From Prevotellaceae bacterium (GTDB taxonomy: Bacteria; Bacteroidota; Bacteroidia; Bacteroidales; Bacteroidaceae): DNA of 8,376 bases. Positions 1-6,760 of this stretch are shown piece by piece. The stretch covers positions 1 through 8,376 of the forward strand of contig JAFLUV010000105.1 in assembly GCA_022508635.1 (NCBI GenBank), in the 5' to 3' direction. Both the position numbers and the translations under genes were made by a program. The notes under the pieces were generated by a model that saw nothing but the letters and a program-made list of their open reading frames with translations, was not told the origin of the DNA and searched no databases. The first letter of the stretch is position 1. Each line of letters begins with the position of its first letter.

Positions 1-80
1 ATCTATACGTATAACTGGGGCAATCTATACGTATAACTGAGCCAATCTATACGTATAACTGGAGCAATCTATACGTATAG
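1..80. repeat. Tandem array of a 22-bp unit carrying a 10-bp palindrome
   Basis: Three full 22-bp units (1-22, 23-44, 45-66) and a partial fourth (67-80) share the core ATCTATACGTATAACTG, with small differences only in the last few bases of each unit. Each unit carries the perfect palindrome TATACGTATA, at 4-13, 26-35, 48-57 and 70-79. In the last copy the palindrome grows to 12 bp (CTATACGTATAG, 69-80). The array starts at the window edge, so more copies may lie to the left. The unit length is not a multiple of three, which argues against a coding repeat. A 22-bp period is close to two helical turns, so a protein bound to each palindrome would sit on the same DNA face. A neutral minisatellite is equally possible. 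The repeat is directly visible, but any function is inference. Confidence 0.9.
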
Positions 81-319
81 GTGCAGGGAATCATCAGTAT
101 TAACTCCCGAAGGTATGCGGATACTTCCCCTTAGGGATGAAGAAAACCCGTTAGTATTATTGGAGAAACCTCCTCGGTTTATGCTTATAAGGCTGGTCTT
201 GTATCGCCTTGCAAGGGAGAATGTAACAAAGAATCCCGAAACGGGAGACAAGGACTTGTACGTTTTCAATAAAATGCGTTTTTTTGCATCATACCTGTAT
301 AAAGCTCAATAAAAAGCCG
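81..319. other. AT-rich intergenic stretch of unknown content
   Basis: This stretch lies between the palindromic array and the mfd promoter element. Apart from the doubtful small ORF it holds only short inverted repeats. The clearest is TCCCG-AAA-CGGGA at 234-246, a 5-bp stem with a 3-base loop. It is not followed by a T-run, so it does not read as an intrinsic terminator. I find no tRNA, no recognisable riboswitch and no second Bacteroidota -7 element on either strand. A structured RNA or a multi-copy element cannot be ruled out from one copy. Confidence 0.4.
115..312 (+). CDS. Doubtful small ORF, hypothetical 65-residue protein
   Basis: An ATG-started frame of 65 codons ends at 312, eight bases before the mfd -7 element. 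The product is basic and leucine-rich in the first half (RLVLYRLAR), then has a polar segment (NPETGDKDLYVF) and an aromatic end (MRFFASYLYKAQ). I recognise no domain, signal peptide or membrane segment. I see no TAnnTTTG promoter element upstream and no useful ribosome-binding site. The opposite strand is also open across much of the same stretch (69-269), so open length alone proves little. It may be a real small protein, a decayed gene end, or a non-coding repeated element that gene callers pick up by chance. I give it as a candidate only. Confidence 0.22.
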   Translation: MRILPLRDEENPLVLLEKPPRFMLIRLVLYRLARENVTKNPETGDKDLYVFNKMRFFASYLYKAQ

Positions 320-327
320 TAACTTTG
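320..327 (+). promoter_or_regulatory. Bacteroidota-type -7 promoter element for the mfd operon
   Basis: TAACTTTG matches the Bacteroidota primary-sigma -7 consensus TAnnTTTG exactly. It would place the transcription start near 333-336, giving a leader of only about 12-15 bases before the mfd ATG at 348. That short AT-rich leader has no Shine-Dalgarno sequence, which is common in this phylum. A -33 TTTG at the usual spacing of about 19-21 bp is not clear. The nearest TTTG, at 283-286, lies 33 bp upstream, which is too far. No comparable element is seen before recN or tilS, so this is the best candidate promoter for all three genes. Confidence 0.6.
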
Positions 328-347
328 CGGGCATAATTGAAAATCAG

Positions 348-3300
348 ATGGAGATACAGAAGTTGCTGAGTATTTATGCCAGGCACCCGGGGGTGAAGGC
401 TCTTGCCAGTGAGTTGCAGAAGAGATGGCTTTCGCCGGAAGGGAGCGGCGGCGGCTCTGGCAGGGTCATGATGCTTGCGGGCTTGCAGGGAAGCAGTGCG
501 CCGCTCGTGTTTGCCTCCCTGGCGGAGAGAGCGCCGGAGGTGCTCGGTGTTCCCTACGTCTTCGTCTTGGACGACGAGGAAGAGGCCGGCTACTTCTACC
601 ATGACCTTATCCAGATGCTTGGCGACGGACAGGTGCTTTTCCTGCCAAGCAGCTTCCGCCGGGCCGTGAAGTTCGGGCAGCGCAATGCAGGACAGGAGAT
701 ACTGCGCACGGAAGTCCTCTCGCGCCTTTCTTCGGGCAGCCTGCCCCTCTTCATCGTGACGCACCCCGAGGCACTTGCCGAACTCGTCGTCACGAAACAG
801 AAGCTGAGCGAGCAGACGCTCACGCTTGGCACCGGCGAACGCGTGGATCTGATGTTCGTACAGGAGACGCTCCTCAGCTTCGGCTTCCACAAGACGGACT
901 ATGTCTACGAGCCCGGGCAGTTCGCCGTTCGCGGCAGCATCATCGACGTCTACTCCTTTTCCTGCGAACTGCCTTACCGCATAGACTTCTTTGGCGACGA
1001 GGTGGACAGCATTCGCACCTTCGAGGTGCACAGCCAGCTCAGCCGCGACCGTCAGCAGCGCATCACCATCGTGCCGGAGATGAACGAACGGAACCTCAGT
1101 CGCGAGAGCTTCCTTTCATTCCTGCCTCCGAGCGCCATCTTCGTCATGAAGGACTTGCCCTTCCTCTGCGAAAGCGTGGAGCAGACCTACCGGGATGGGT
1201 TCAGCCAGTCAGCCGTCACGGTGCAGCAGGAAGAGGGGACAGAGACCCTTTCCGTCGAAGCATTGCTCGTCAGGCCGGAAACCTTCCGCGAGCAAATCCT
1301 GGACTTCCGTCGGATAGAACTGAAAGCCTCTCCGGCCGGGGAAGAAGCCCCTGGCGCGACGTTTACCTTCCACACCCATCCGCAACCCGTCTTCCACAAG
1401 AACTTCGACCTGCTTATCTCCTCCCTCCAGTCCTTACAAGAGCAGGACTATGATCTCTACGTCCTGGCCGACAGCCGCAAGCAGGCGGATCGCATAGAGA
1501 GCATCTTCCACGACAAGGAGACGGGCATCCGCTTTACGCCAGTCGACCATACCCTCCACGGCGGCTTTACCGACGACGACATGCACCTCGTCTTCTACAC
1601 CGACCATCAAATCTTCGACCGCTTCCACAAGTACAACCTGCGCAGCGAACGTGCCATGGGTGGCAAGGTCGCCTTGACGCTGAAGGAGTTGCAGCAGTTC
1701 GAAGTAGGCGACTATGTCGTGCACCTCGATCATGGCGTAGGACGTTTCGGCGGACTGGTACGCATGCAGAACGGCGACCACGTACAGGAAGTCATCAAGA
1801 TAATCTATTCCGGCGACGACACAGTCTACGTCTCCATCCATGCCCTGCACAAAGTCTCGAAGTACAAAGGACGCGAAGGAGAACCGCCACGCATCAGCCA
1901 TCTCGGCACAGGTGCCTGGGAGCGCATGAAGGAACGCACAAAGAAGAAGATAAAGGACATTGCCCGCGACTTGATTCTTCTTTACAGTCGCCGCCGCGAA
2001 GAAAAAGGCTTTGCCTTCAGCCATGATAGTTTTATGCAGCATGAGCTTGAAGCAAGCTTCCTCTATGAAGACACTCCTGACCAGTTAAAGGCAACGCAGG
2101 ACGTCAAGGCTGACATGGAACGCCCTCGTCCGATGGATCGTCTCGTCTGCGGAGACGTAGGCTTCGGCAAGACGGAAGTAGCAGTCCGCGCAGCTTTCAA
2201 AGCCTGTGTCGACAACAAGCAAGTGGCAGTGCTTGTGCCTACCACGGTTCTTGCCTATCAGCACTTCCGCACCTTCACGAGCCGTCTGAAGGACTTCCCC
2301 GTGAACATCGAATACCTGACCCGTGCACGTTCGCCACAAAAGGCGAAGCAAGTGCAGGAAGGGCTGAAGGACGGTTCTGTCAACATCGTCATCGGCACGC
2401 ACAAGCTCATCGGCAAGTCTGTACGCTTCAAGGATCTTGGGTTGCTCATCATCGACGAGGAACAGAAGTTTGGCGTCTCCACAAAAGAGAAACTACGACA
2501 GCTGAAGACCAATGTCGACACCCTGACCTTGACCGCCACGCCCATTCCGCGCACCTTGCAGTTCTCGCTCATGGGAGCTCGCGACCTGAGTGTCATACAG
2601 ACACCGCCGCCCAACCGCTATCCCATACAGACACAGATATGCGCTTTCAGTGCCGAAGTGATAGCCGAGGCAGTCGGCTTCGAGATGAGTCGCAGCGGAC
2701 AAGTCTTTCTTGTCAACAATCGTATCAGTCAGCTGCACGAACTGGCTTCGCTCATCCATAGGCACGTGCCCGATGCCCGTGTCGCCGTTGCTCACGGACA
2801 GATGCCGCCAGAGGAACTGGAGAAGATCATGCTTGCCTTTGCCGACCACGACTACGATGTCCTCGTCTCCACGACAATCATAGAGAGCGGTCTGGACATC
2901 CCCAATGCCAACACCATCATCATTAACGGCGCACACAACTTCGGGCTCTCCGACCTTCACCAGATGCGTGGCCGGGTAGGACGATCCAACAAGAAGGCTT
3001 TCTGTTACCTGCTTGCACCTCCGCTTTCTGTCCTCAACACCGAGGCACGTCGTCGCCTGCAAGCCATCGAGAACTTCAGTGACCTGGGCAGTGGCATTCA
3101 CATTGCCATGCAAGACCTTGACATCCGTGGTGCCGGCAATTTGCTTGGTGCAGAGCAGAGCGGTTTCATTGCCGACCTCGGTTATGAGACATATCAGAAG
3201 ATTCTGACACAGGCTGTCACGGAATTGCGCAACGAAGAGTTCCATGAGCTTTATGCCGAGGAGGTGCGCGACGGGAACATCGTGGAAAGCAGCAGCGTCG

Positions 3301-3767
3301 TAGACGAGTGTCAACTGGATAGTAACCTGCCCATGTACTTTAGCGAGGACTATGTGCCGACGAGCAGCGAACGCATGCTCCTTTATCGCGAGCTTGACGC
3401 AATGGAGAGGGATGAGGATGTTGAAAAGTTCAGGGTGCGGCTCATAGACCGTTTCGGTCCTCCTCCACAAGAAGCAGAGGATTTGTTGCGAGTAGTAGCA
3501 TTGCGCCGGTTAGGCAAGCATTTTGGTTGCGAGCGCATCGTACTGAAGGCCGGACACATGCGTCTTTTCTTTGCTCCGGATGACGACAATCCTTTCTACG
3601 GCGGACGTGTTTTCGGACAAATAGTATCCTTTGCTACGGTCAACTCCTATCGTTGCCAGTTCAAGCAGGACAAAGGCAGGAAAAGTCTCCTTATAGATGC
3701 TGTAGACACCATCAGTCAGGCCGTCGGGCTATTGCAACAAATATATAATGTTAAAGTTGACGAGTAA
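348..3767 (+). CDS. mfd: Transcription-repair coupling factor Mfd
   Basis: Mfd is a cytoplasmic DNA translocase that pushes stalled RNA polymerase off damaged template strands and recruits UvrA for nucleotide excision repair. The 1139 residues are close to the usual size (about 1150 in E. coli). The N-terminal UvrB-like module has a degenerate P-loop region (LQGSSAP, residues 46-52) lacking the Lys-Thr pair, as expected for Mfd. The RNA-polymerase-interacting domain begins near 452 (EVGDYVVHLDHGVGRFGG). The motor follows: Walker A GDVGFGKT at 602-609, DEEQ at 703-706, TATPIPRT at 729-736, TTIIESGLD at 842-850 and QMRGRVGRS at 872-880. The RecG-like segment DLGSGIHIAMQDLDIRGAG starts near 912, and the C-terminal regulatory domain covers roughly 990-1090. 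The ATG at 348 lies just behind a -7 element. A glycine-rich stretch at 31-38 looks like a lineage insertion. It is the first gene of an apparent operon, 15 bp before recN. Confidence 0.97.
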   Translation: MEIQKLLSIYARHPGVKALASELQKRWLSPEGSGGGSGRVMMLAGLQGSSAPLVFASLAERAPEVLGVPYVFVLDDEEEAGYFYHDLIQMLGDGQVLFLPSSFRRAVKFGQRNAGQEILRTEVLSRLSSGSLPLFIVTHPEALAELVVTKQKLSEQTLTLGTGERVDLMFVQETLLSFGFHKTDYVYEPGQFAVRGSIIDVYSFSCELPYRIDFFGDEVDSIRTFEVHSQLSRDRQQRITIVPEMNERNLSRESFLSFLPPSAIFVMKDLPFLCESVEQTYRDGFSQSAVTVQQEEGTETLSVEALLVRPETFREQILDFRRIELKASPAGEEAPGATFTFHTHPQPVFHKNFDLLISSLQSLQEQDYDLYVLADSRKQADRIESIFHDKETGIRFTPVDHTLHGGFTDDDMHLVFYTDHQIFDRFHKYNLRSERAMGGKVALTLKELQQFEVGDYVVHLDHGVGRFGGLVRMQNGDHVQEVIKIIYSGDDTVYVSIHALHKVSKYKGREGEPPRISHLGTGAWERMKERTKKKIKDIARDLILLYSRRREEKGFAFSHDSFMQHELEASFLYEDTPDQLKATQDVKADMERPRPMDRLVCGDVGFGKTEVAVRAAFKACVDNKQVAVLVPTTVLAYQHFRTFTSRLKDFPVNIEYLTRARSPQKAKQVQEGLKDGSVNIVIGTHKLIGKSVRFKDLGLLIIDEEQKFGVSTKEKLRQLKTNVDTLTLTATPIPRTLQFSLMGARDLSVIQTPPPNRYPIQTQICAFSAEVIAEAVGFEMSRSGQVFLVNNRISQLHELASLIHRHVPDARVAVAHGQMPPEELEKIMLAFADHDYDVLVSTTIIESGLDIPNANTIIINGAHNFGLSDLHQMRGRVGRSNKKAFCYLLAPPLSVLNTEARRRLQAIENFSDLGSGIHIAMQDLDIRGAGNLLGAEQSGFIADLGYETYQKILTQAVTELRNEEFHELYAEEVRDGNIVESSSVVDECQLDSNLPMYFSEDYVPTSSERMLLYRELDAMERDEDVEKFRVRLIDRFGPPPQEAEDLLRVVALRRLGKHFGCERIVLKAGHMRLFFAPDDDNPFYGGRVFGQIVSFATVNSYRCQFKQDKGRKSLLIDAVDTISQAVGLLQQIYNVKVDE

Positions 3768-3782
3768 CACAATCAATGATAT

Positions 3783-5456
3783 ATGCTCAAACACCTAACC
3801 ATCAATAACTACGTTCTCATCAAGGAACTTGATATAGACCTTCAGCCAGGCTTCTCGGTCATGACAGGTGAAACGGGTGCCGGAAAGTCTATCATCCTTG
3901 GTGCATTGGGCTTGCTCATGGGGCAACGTGCAGATACAGGAAGCATCATGCCAGGTGCTACGAAGTGTACTGTAGAGGGAATTTTCTGCATCGAAGGCTA
4001 TGGCATGCAAGCACTTTTTGAAGAAAACGGACTTGACTATGAATCGACGGAGTGTATCTTGCGCCGCGAAGTGACGGCAGCAGGCAAGAGCCGTGCCTTT
4101 GTCAATGACAGCCCTGTCAATGTTGGCATGCTGCGACAAGTGGCTCTTCGCCTTCTTGACATACATTCTCAGCATAGTAACTTGCTGCTTGAAAACCCGA
4201 CATTTCAACTTGGCATCATTGATACCATTGCGAACCATCCCGACCTGCTCCGTCAGTATCGCGATTGCTATGCACGTCTTACAGAAACCCGCCGCCTGCT
4301 TCGTCAGGCAGAAGAAGATCTGGCAAAGCGGCAGGGCGATGAAGATTATCTCCGTTTTCAGCTTGAACAATTGGATGAGTTCAAGCCGCAGCCGGGTGAT
4401 GACGAAGAGCTTCGCCAACAGCAGAGTGCCCTTTCGCATGCAGAAGAGATAAAGATGGCCCTTTCTGCCATATCAGGTTTGTTTGAGGGTGACGATGAGG
4501 GTAGGGCAGGGGTCATCGATTCCCTGCGTCGCGCTTGCCAGTCGATGCAGCAGATAGGACATGTCTATCCAGTCATCAATGATTATTTGGAACGTTTGGA
4601 AAGTGTCAGCATCGAGGTGCGCGATATAGCCGGCGACATTAATAGCCAGGCAGAGGACGTGGAATACAACCCGGAACGCCTGCAACAAGTCACAGAACGC
4701 TTGGACAGACTCTATGCCCTCGAACAGAAACACCATGTCAGCTCGGCTGAGGAACTTATCAGCATTGCCAATGATATACGTTCGCAGCTTGATTCGCTGA
4801 TGTATTCTGCAGATGATATCTTGGCATTGCAAAAGCAGATAGCAGCTGATACAGAACAGGCTACGAAGCTTGCCGAAAAGCTTTCCGCCGGGCGTATAAA
4901 GGCTGCGAAACAAGTAGAAAAACTTATTGCTGAAGCACTTAAGGCAATGGATATGCCTGTAGCTGTATTTTGTGCAAATGTAATGCCATCGGATGGGCTT
5001 CAGCCAATGGGAAAAGATATCGTGACCTTCCTGTTTTCTGCAAACAAGAGTATCACTCCAAGACCGTTGTCTGATGTGGCGAGTGGCGGTGAAATGTCCC
5101 GTGTGATGCTCGCCCTGAAGGCACTGACCAGTAAGCAAACTCATCTGCCCACAATTATTTTTGATGAGATAGATACAGGCGTAAGTGGTAAGGTGGCAAG
5201 CTCCATGGCGCAAATCATGCAACAGATGTGCAGTAGCGGCGGACAGGTATTTGCCATTACGCATTTGCCGCAGATAGCAGCAAAAGGTAATACGCACTAT
5301 TTCGTTTATAAGGAAGACGAGGGCAATCGTACCTTGAGCCACATCCGCATGCTTGATTCGGAACAGCGCATTACGGAACTTGCCCACATGCTCAGTGGCA
5401 GCACCGTCACGGAAGCTGCCAGAGAGAATGCAAGGCAGCTACTGAAGGACAAATGA
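3783..5456 (+). CDS. recN: DNA repair protein RecN (SMC-like ATPase)
   Basis: RecN is an SMC-family ATPase recruited to DNA double-strand breaks, where it helps hold ends or sister chromosomes together for RecA-dependent repair. The 557 residues match the family (553 in E. coli). The N-terminal half of the ABC head has Walker A GETGAGKS at 29-36, and the RecN-typical segments SRAFVND (103-109) and LDIHSQH (125-131). A long Glu/Gln/Leu-rich region, about 155-375, fits the antiparallel coiled-coil arms. The C-terminal half has the ABC signature ASGGEMSR at 433-440 and Walker B TIIFDEIDTG at 457-466, followed by FAITHLPQIAAKG, which holds the switch histidine. All ATPase motifs are intact. The start lies 15 bp after the mfd stop with no room for a promoter between, so it is probably co-transcribed. 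The stop overlaps the tilS start in ATGA. Confidence 0.96.
   Translation: MLKHLTINNYVLIKELDIDLQPGFSVMTGETGAGKSIILGALGLLMGQRADTGSIMPGATKCTVEGIFCIEGYGMQALFEENGLDYESTECILRREVTAAGKSRAFVNDSPVNVGMLRQVALRLLDIHSQHSNLLLENPTFQLGIIDTIANHPDLLRQYRDCYARLTETRRLLRQAEEDLAKRQGDEDYLRFQLEQLDEFKPQPGDDEELRQQQSALSHAEEIKMALSAISGLFEGDDEGRAGVIDSLRRACQSMQQIGHVYPVINDYLERLESVSIEVRDIAGDINSQAEDVEYNPERLQQVTERLDRLYALEQKHHVSSAEELISIANDIRSQLDSLMYSADDILALQKQIAADTEQATKLAEKLSAGRIKAAKQVEKLIAEALKAMDMPVAVFCANVMPSDGLQPMGKDIVTFLFSANKSITPRPLSDVASGGEMSRVMLALKALTSKQTHLPTIIFDEIDTGVSGKVASSMAQIMQQMCSSGGQVFAITHLPQIAAKGNTHYFVYKEDEGNRTLSHIRMLDSEQRITELAHMLSGSTVTEAARENARQLLKDK
5453..5456 (+). promoter_or_regulatory. ATGA stop/start overlap joining recN and tilS
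   Basis: The four bases ATGA contain the tilS start (5453-5455) and the recN stop TGA (5454-5456). Such overlaps usually mark translational coupling by ribosome re-initiation. This supports the chosen tilS start and a shared transcript. Confidence 0.8.
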
Positions 5457-6760
5457 TAGAAAAAGTACGCACATATATCGAACGCGAAGTAGGGCTATCT
5501 CCCTCAGGAAATGATCCTGTTGTGTTCGTAGGGCTCAGTGGTGGTGCAGATTCTACGGCTCTACTGCTTATTCTGAAGGATTTAGGATACAGAGTCCATG
5601 CACTACACTGTAATTTCCATCTTCGTGGTGAGGAGTCCGACCGCGACCAAGCTTTTGTGGAAGAACTATGTCAGCAGCAAGGTATATCACTCTCTGTCCG
5701 GCATTTCCAGACAAAGGAAGAAGCCCGTCGGCGTGGCGTCAGCATCGAGATGGCAGCTCGCGACCTGCGTTATGACTGGTTTAGGGAGGAACTGGAAAAG
5801 GAATCTCACGGCTATATTGCTACCGGACATCATCTTGACGACCAGGCTGAGACGCTTCTACTCAACCTGATTCGTGGTACGGGGCTTCGTGGAATGGCTG
5901 GCATTCATCCTAAGCACGATAACATCATCCGTCCGCTCCTCTGCCTTAGGCATGAGGAAATTCTCCAGTACCTTGCGAGCCGTAAACAAAGCTATGTTAT
6001 TGACAGTACAAACAATGAGCGCGATGCGTTGCGCAATCGTATCCGCCTTGATGTCATTCCAATGCTTCGCACGCTCGGACCTGCTGCCGTCAGCCATCTG
6101 TGTCTTGCTTGCGAAAATGTTCGCCAAAGTATACCTTATTATATAAAAGGTATAGAGGTAGCTTTTTCCGAGTTAGGCATCACAGCCGCCTCTTTTCCCC
6201 TGTCTGCTCTGCTACAAGGTAGTCAGATTCATCCTATTCGTACCTTACTCCACGAATGGCTTGCCGGCAAAGGTTTTAATGCTGTACAGGAAGAAGAAAT
6301 GCTGAGAGCGGCAGAATCTGAAGTGGGCAGAATGTGGTACTCTCACACGAATACAATTCTTCGCGACCGCGATTCTTTGCTTCTGTCTTCTAAGGAGAAG
6401 AAAAGGAAGACCTTGCCCTTACTGCGGCAGGAGATTGTTTGCTGTATTGGAGAGACAGGACCGGATATTGCTTATTTCGATGCAGACTTGATTCCTTTGC
6501 CGATAGAGGTTCGTCCCGTTCGTAAGGGCGATGCTTTCGTTCCCTTTGGTATGAAAGGGCGCAAGTTGGTAAGCGACTATCTTACTGACCGCAAGATGAA
6601 CCGCTTGCAGAAAGCAGAGCAGTTCGTTGCCACTTGCGGCAATGATATTGTTTGGCTGATAGGTCACCGAAGTGACAACCGTTTTCGTGTCGGCAAGAAC
6701 ACCAAGCGAATCCTGAAAGTTACTTGCGAAGTTACCGACGATGCACTTCTGTCGTCTTGA
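5453..6760 (+). CDS. tilS: tRNA(Ile)-lysidine synthetase TilS
   Basis: TilS uses ATP and lysine to convert the wobble cytidine (C34) of the CAU-anticodon tRNA-Ile to lysidine, which switches both its codon (AUG to AUA) and its charging (Met to Ile). The function is normally essential. The 435 residues are full length. The N-type ATP pyrophosphatase domain shows the PP-loop SGGADS at 29-34, HCNFHLRGEESDRD at 52-65, EMAARDLRYDWF near 99-110, and GHHLDDQAET at 125-134. The C-terminal TilS domain is present from about 351 to 421 (GDAFVPFGMKGRK, SDYLTDRKM, VWLIGHRSDNRFRV). The ATG shares ATGA with the recN stop, which suggests translational coupling. A purine-rich GAAGGA lies three bases before the overlap. 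The last 29 bp overlap the 3' end of the convergent OmpA-family gene. The middle (around 6121-6180) is noticeably AT-rich and holds an inverted repeat. Confidence 0.96.
   Translation: MIEKVRTYIEREVGLSPSGNDPVVFVGLSGGADSTALLLILKDLGYRVHALHCNFHLRGEESDRDQAFVEELCQQQGISLSVRHFQTKEEARRRGVSIEMAARDLRYDWFREELEKESHGYIATGHHLDDQAETLLLNLIRGTGLRGMAGIHPKHDNIIRPLLCLRHEEILQYLASRKQSYVIDSTNNERDALRNRIRLDVIPMLRTLGPAAVSHLCLACENVRQSIPYYIKGIEVAFSELGITAASFPLSALLQGSQIHPIRTLLHEWLAGKGFNAVQEEEMLRAAESEVGRMWYSHTNTILRDRDSLLLSSKEKKRKTLPLLRQEIVCCIGETGPDIAYFDADLIPLPIEVRPVRKGDAFVPFGMKGRKLVSDYLTDRKMNRLQKAEQFVATCGNDIVWLIGHRSDNRFRVGKNTKRILKVTCEVTDDALLSS
6130..6154. repeat. 8-bp inverted repeat inside tilS
   Basis: TATACCTT at 6130-6137 is the exact reverse complement of AAGGTATA at 6147-6154, leaving a 9-base A/T loop. 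It lies in the most AT-rich part of tilS (21 G/C bases of 60 at 6121-6180) and encodes part of the linker between the catalytic and C-terminal domains. No T-run follows, so it does not look like a terminator. It may simply result from AT-rich coding sequence. Confidence 0.5.

Noticed and set aside
1..80. CRISPR array
   Set aside because: The repeating unit is 22 bp in total with no unique spacers between repeats, and there are no cas genes in the window.
234..246. TCCCG-AAA-CGGGA hairpin as a terminator for an upstream transcript
   Set aside because: The stem is only 5 bp and no T-run follows on either strand at the required distance.
306..1031. Long open minus-strand frame opposite the start of mfd
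   Set aside because: The plus strand here encodes a clear Mfd N-terminal module. The antisense product shows no recognisable family, and long antisense frames are common in GC-rich coding DNA. The same holds for minus-strand frames at 1434-2042, 2493-3470, 3795-4439 and 4473-5387.
3625..3633. TATCCTTTG near the end of mfd as an internal promoter for recN
   Set aside because: It has one base too many between TA and TTTG to fit TAnnTTTG, and it lies about 150 bp upstream within mfd coding sequence.
6740..6756. Possible bidirectional terminator in the tilS/OmpA overlap (GACGA...TCGTC)
   Set aside because: The stem is 5 bp with a 10-base loop and no flanking T-run, and it lies inside both coding sequences.
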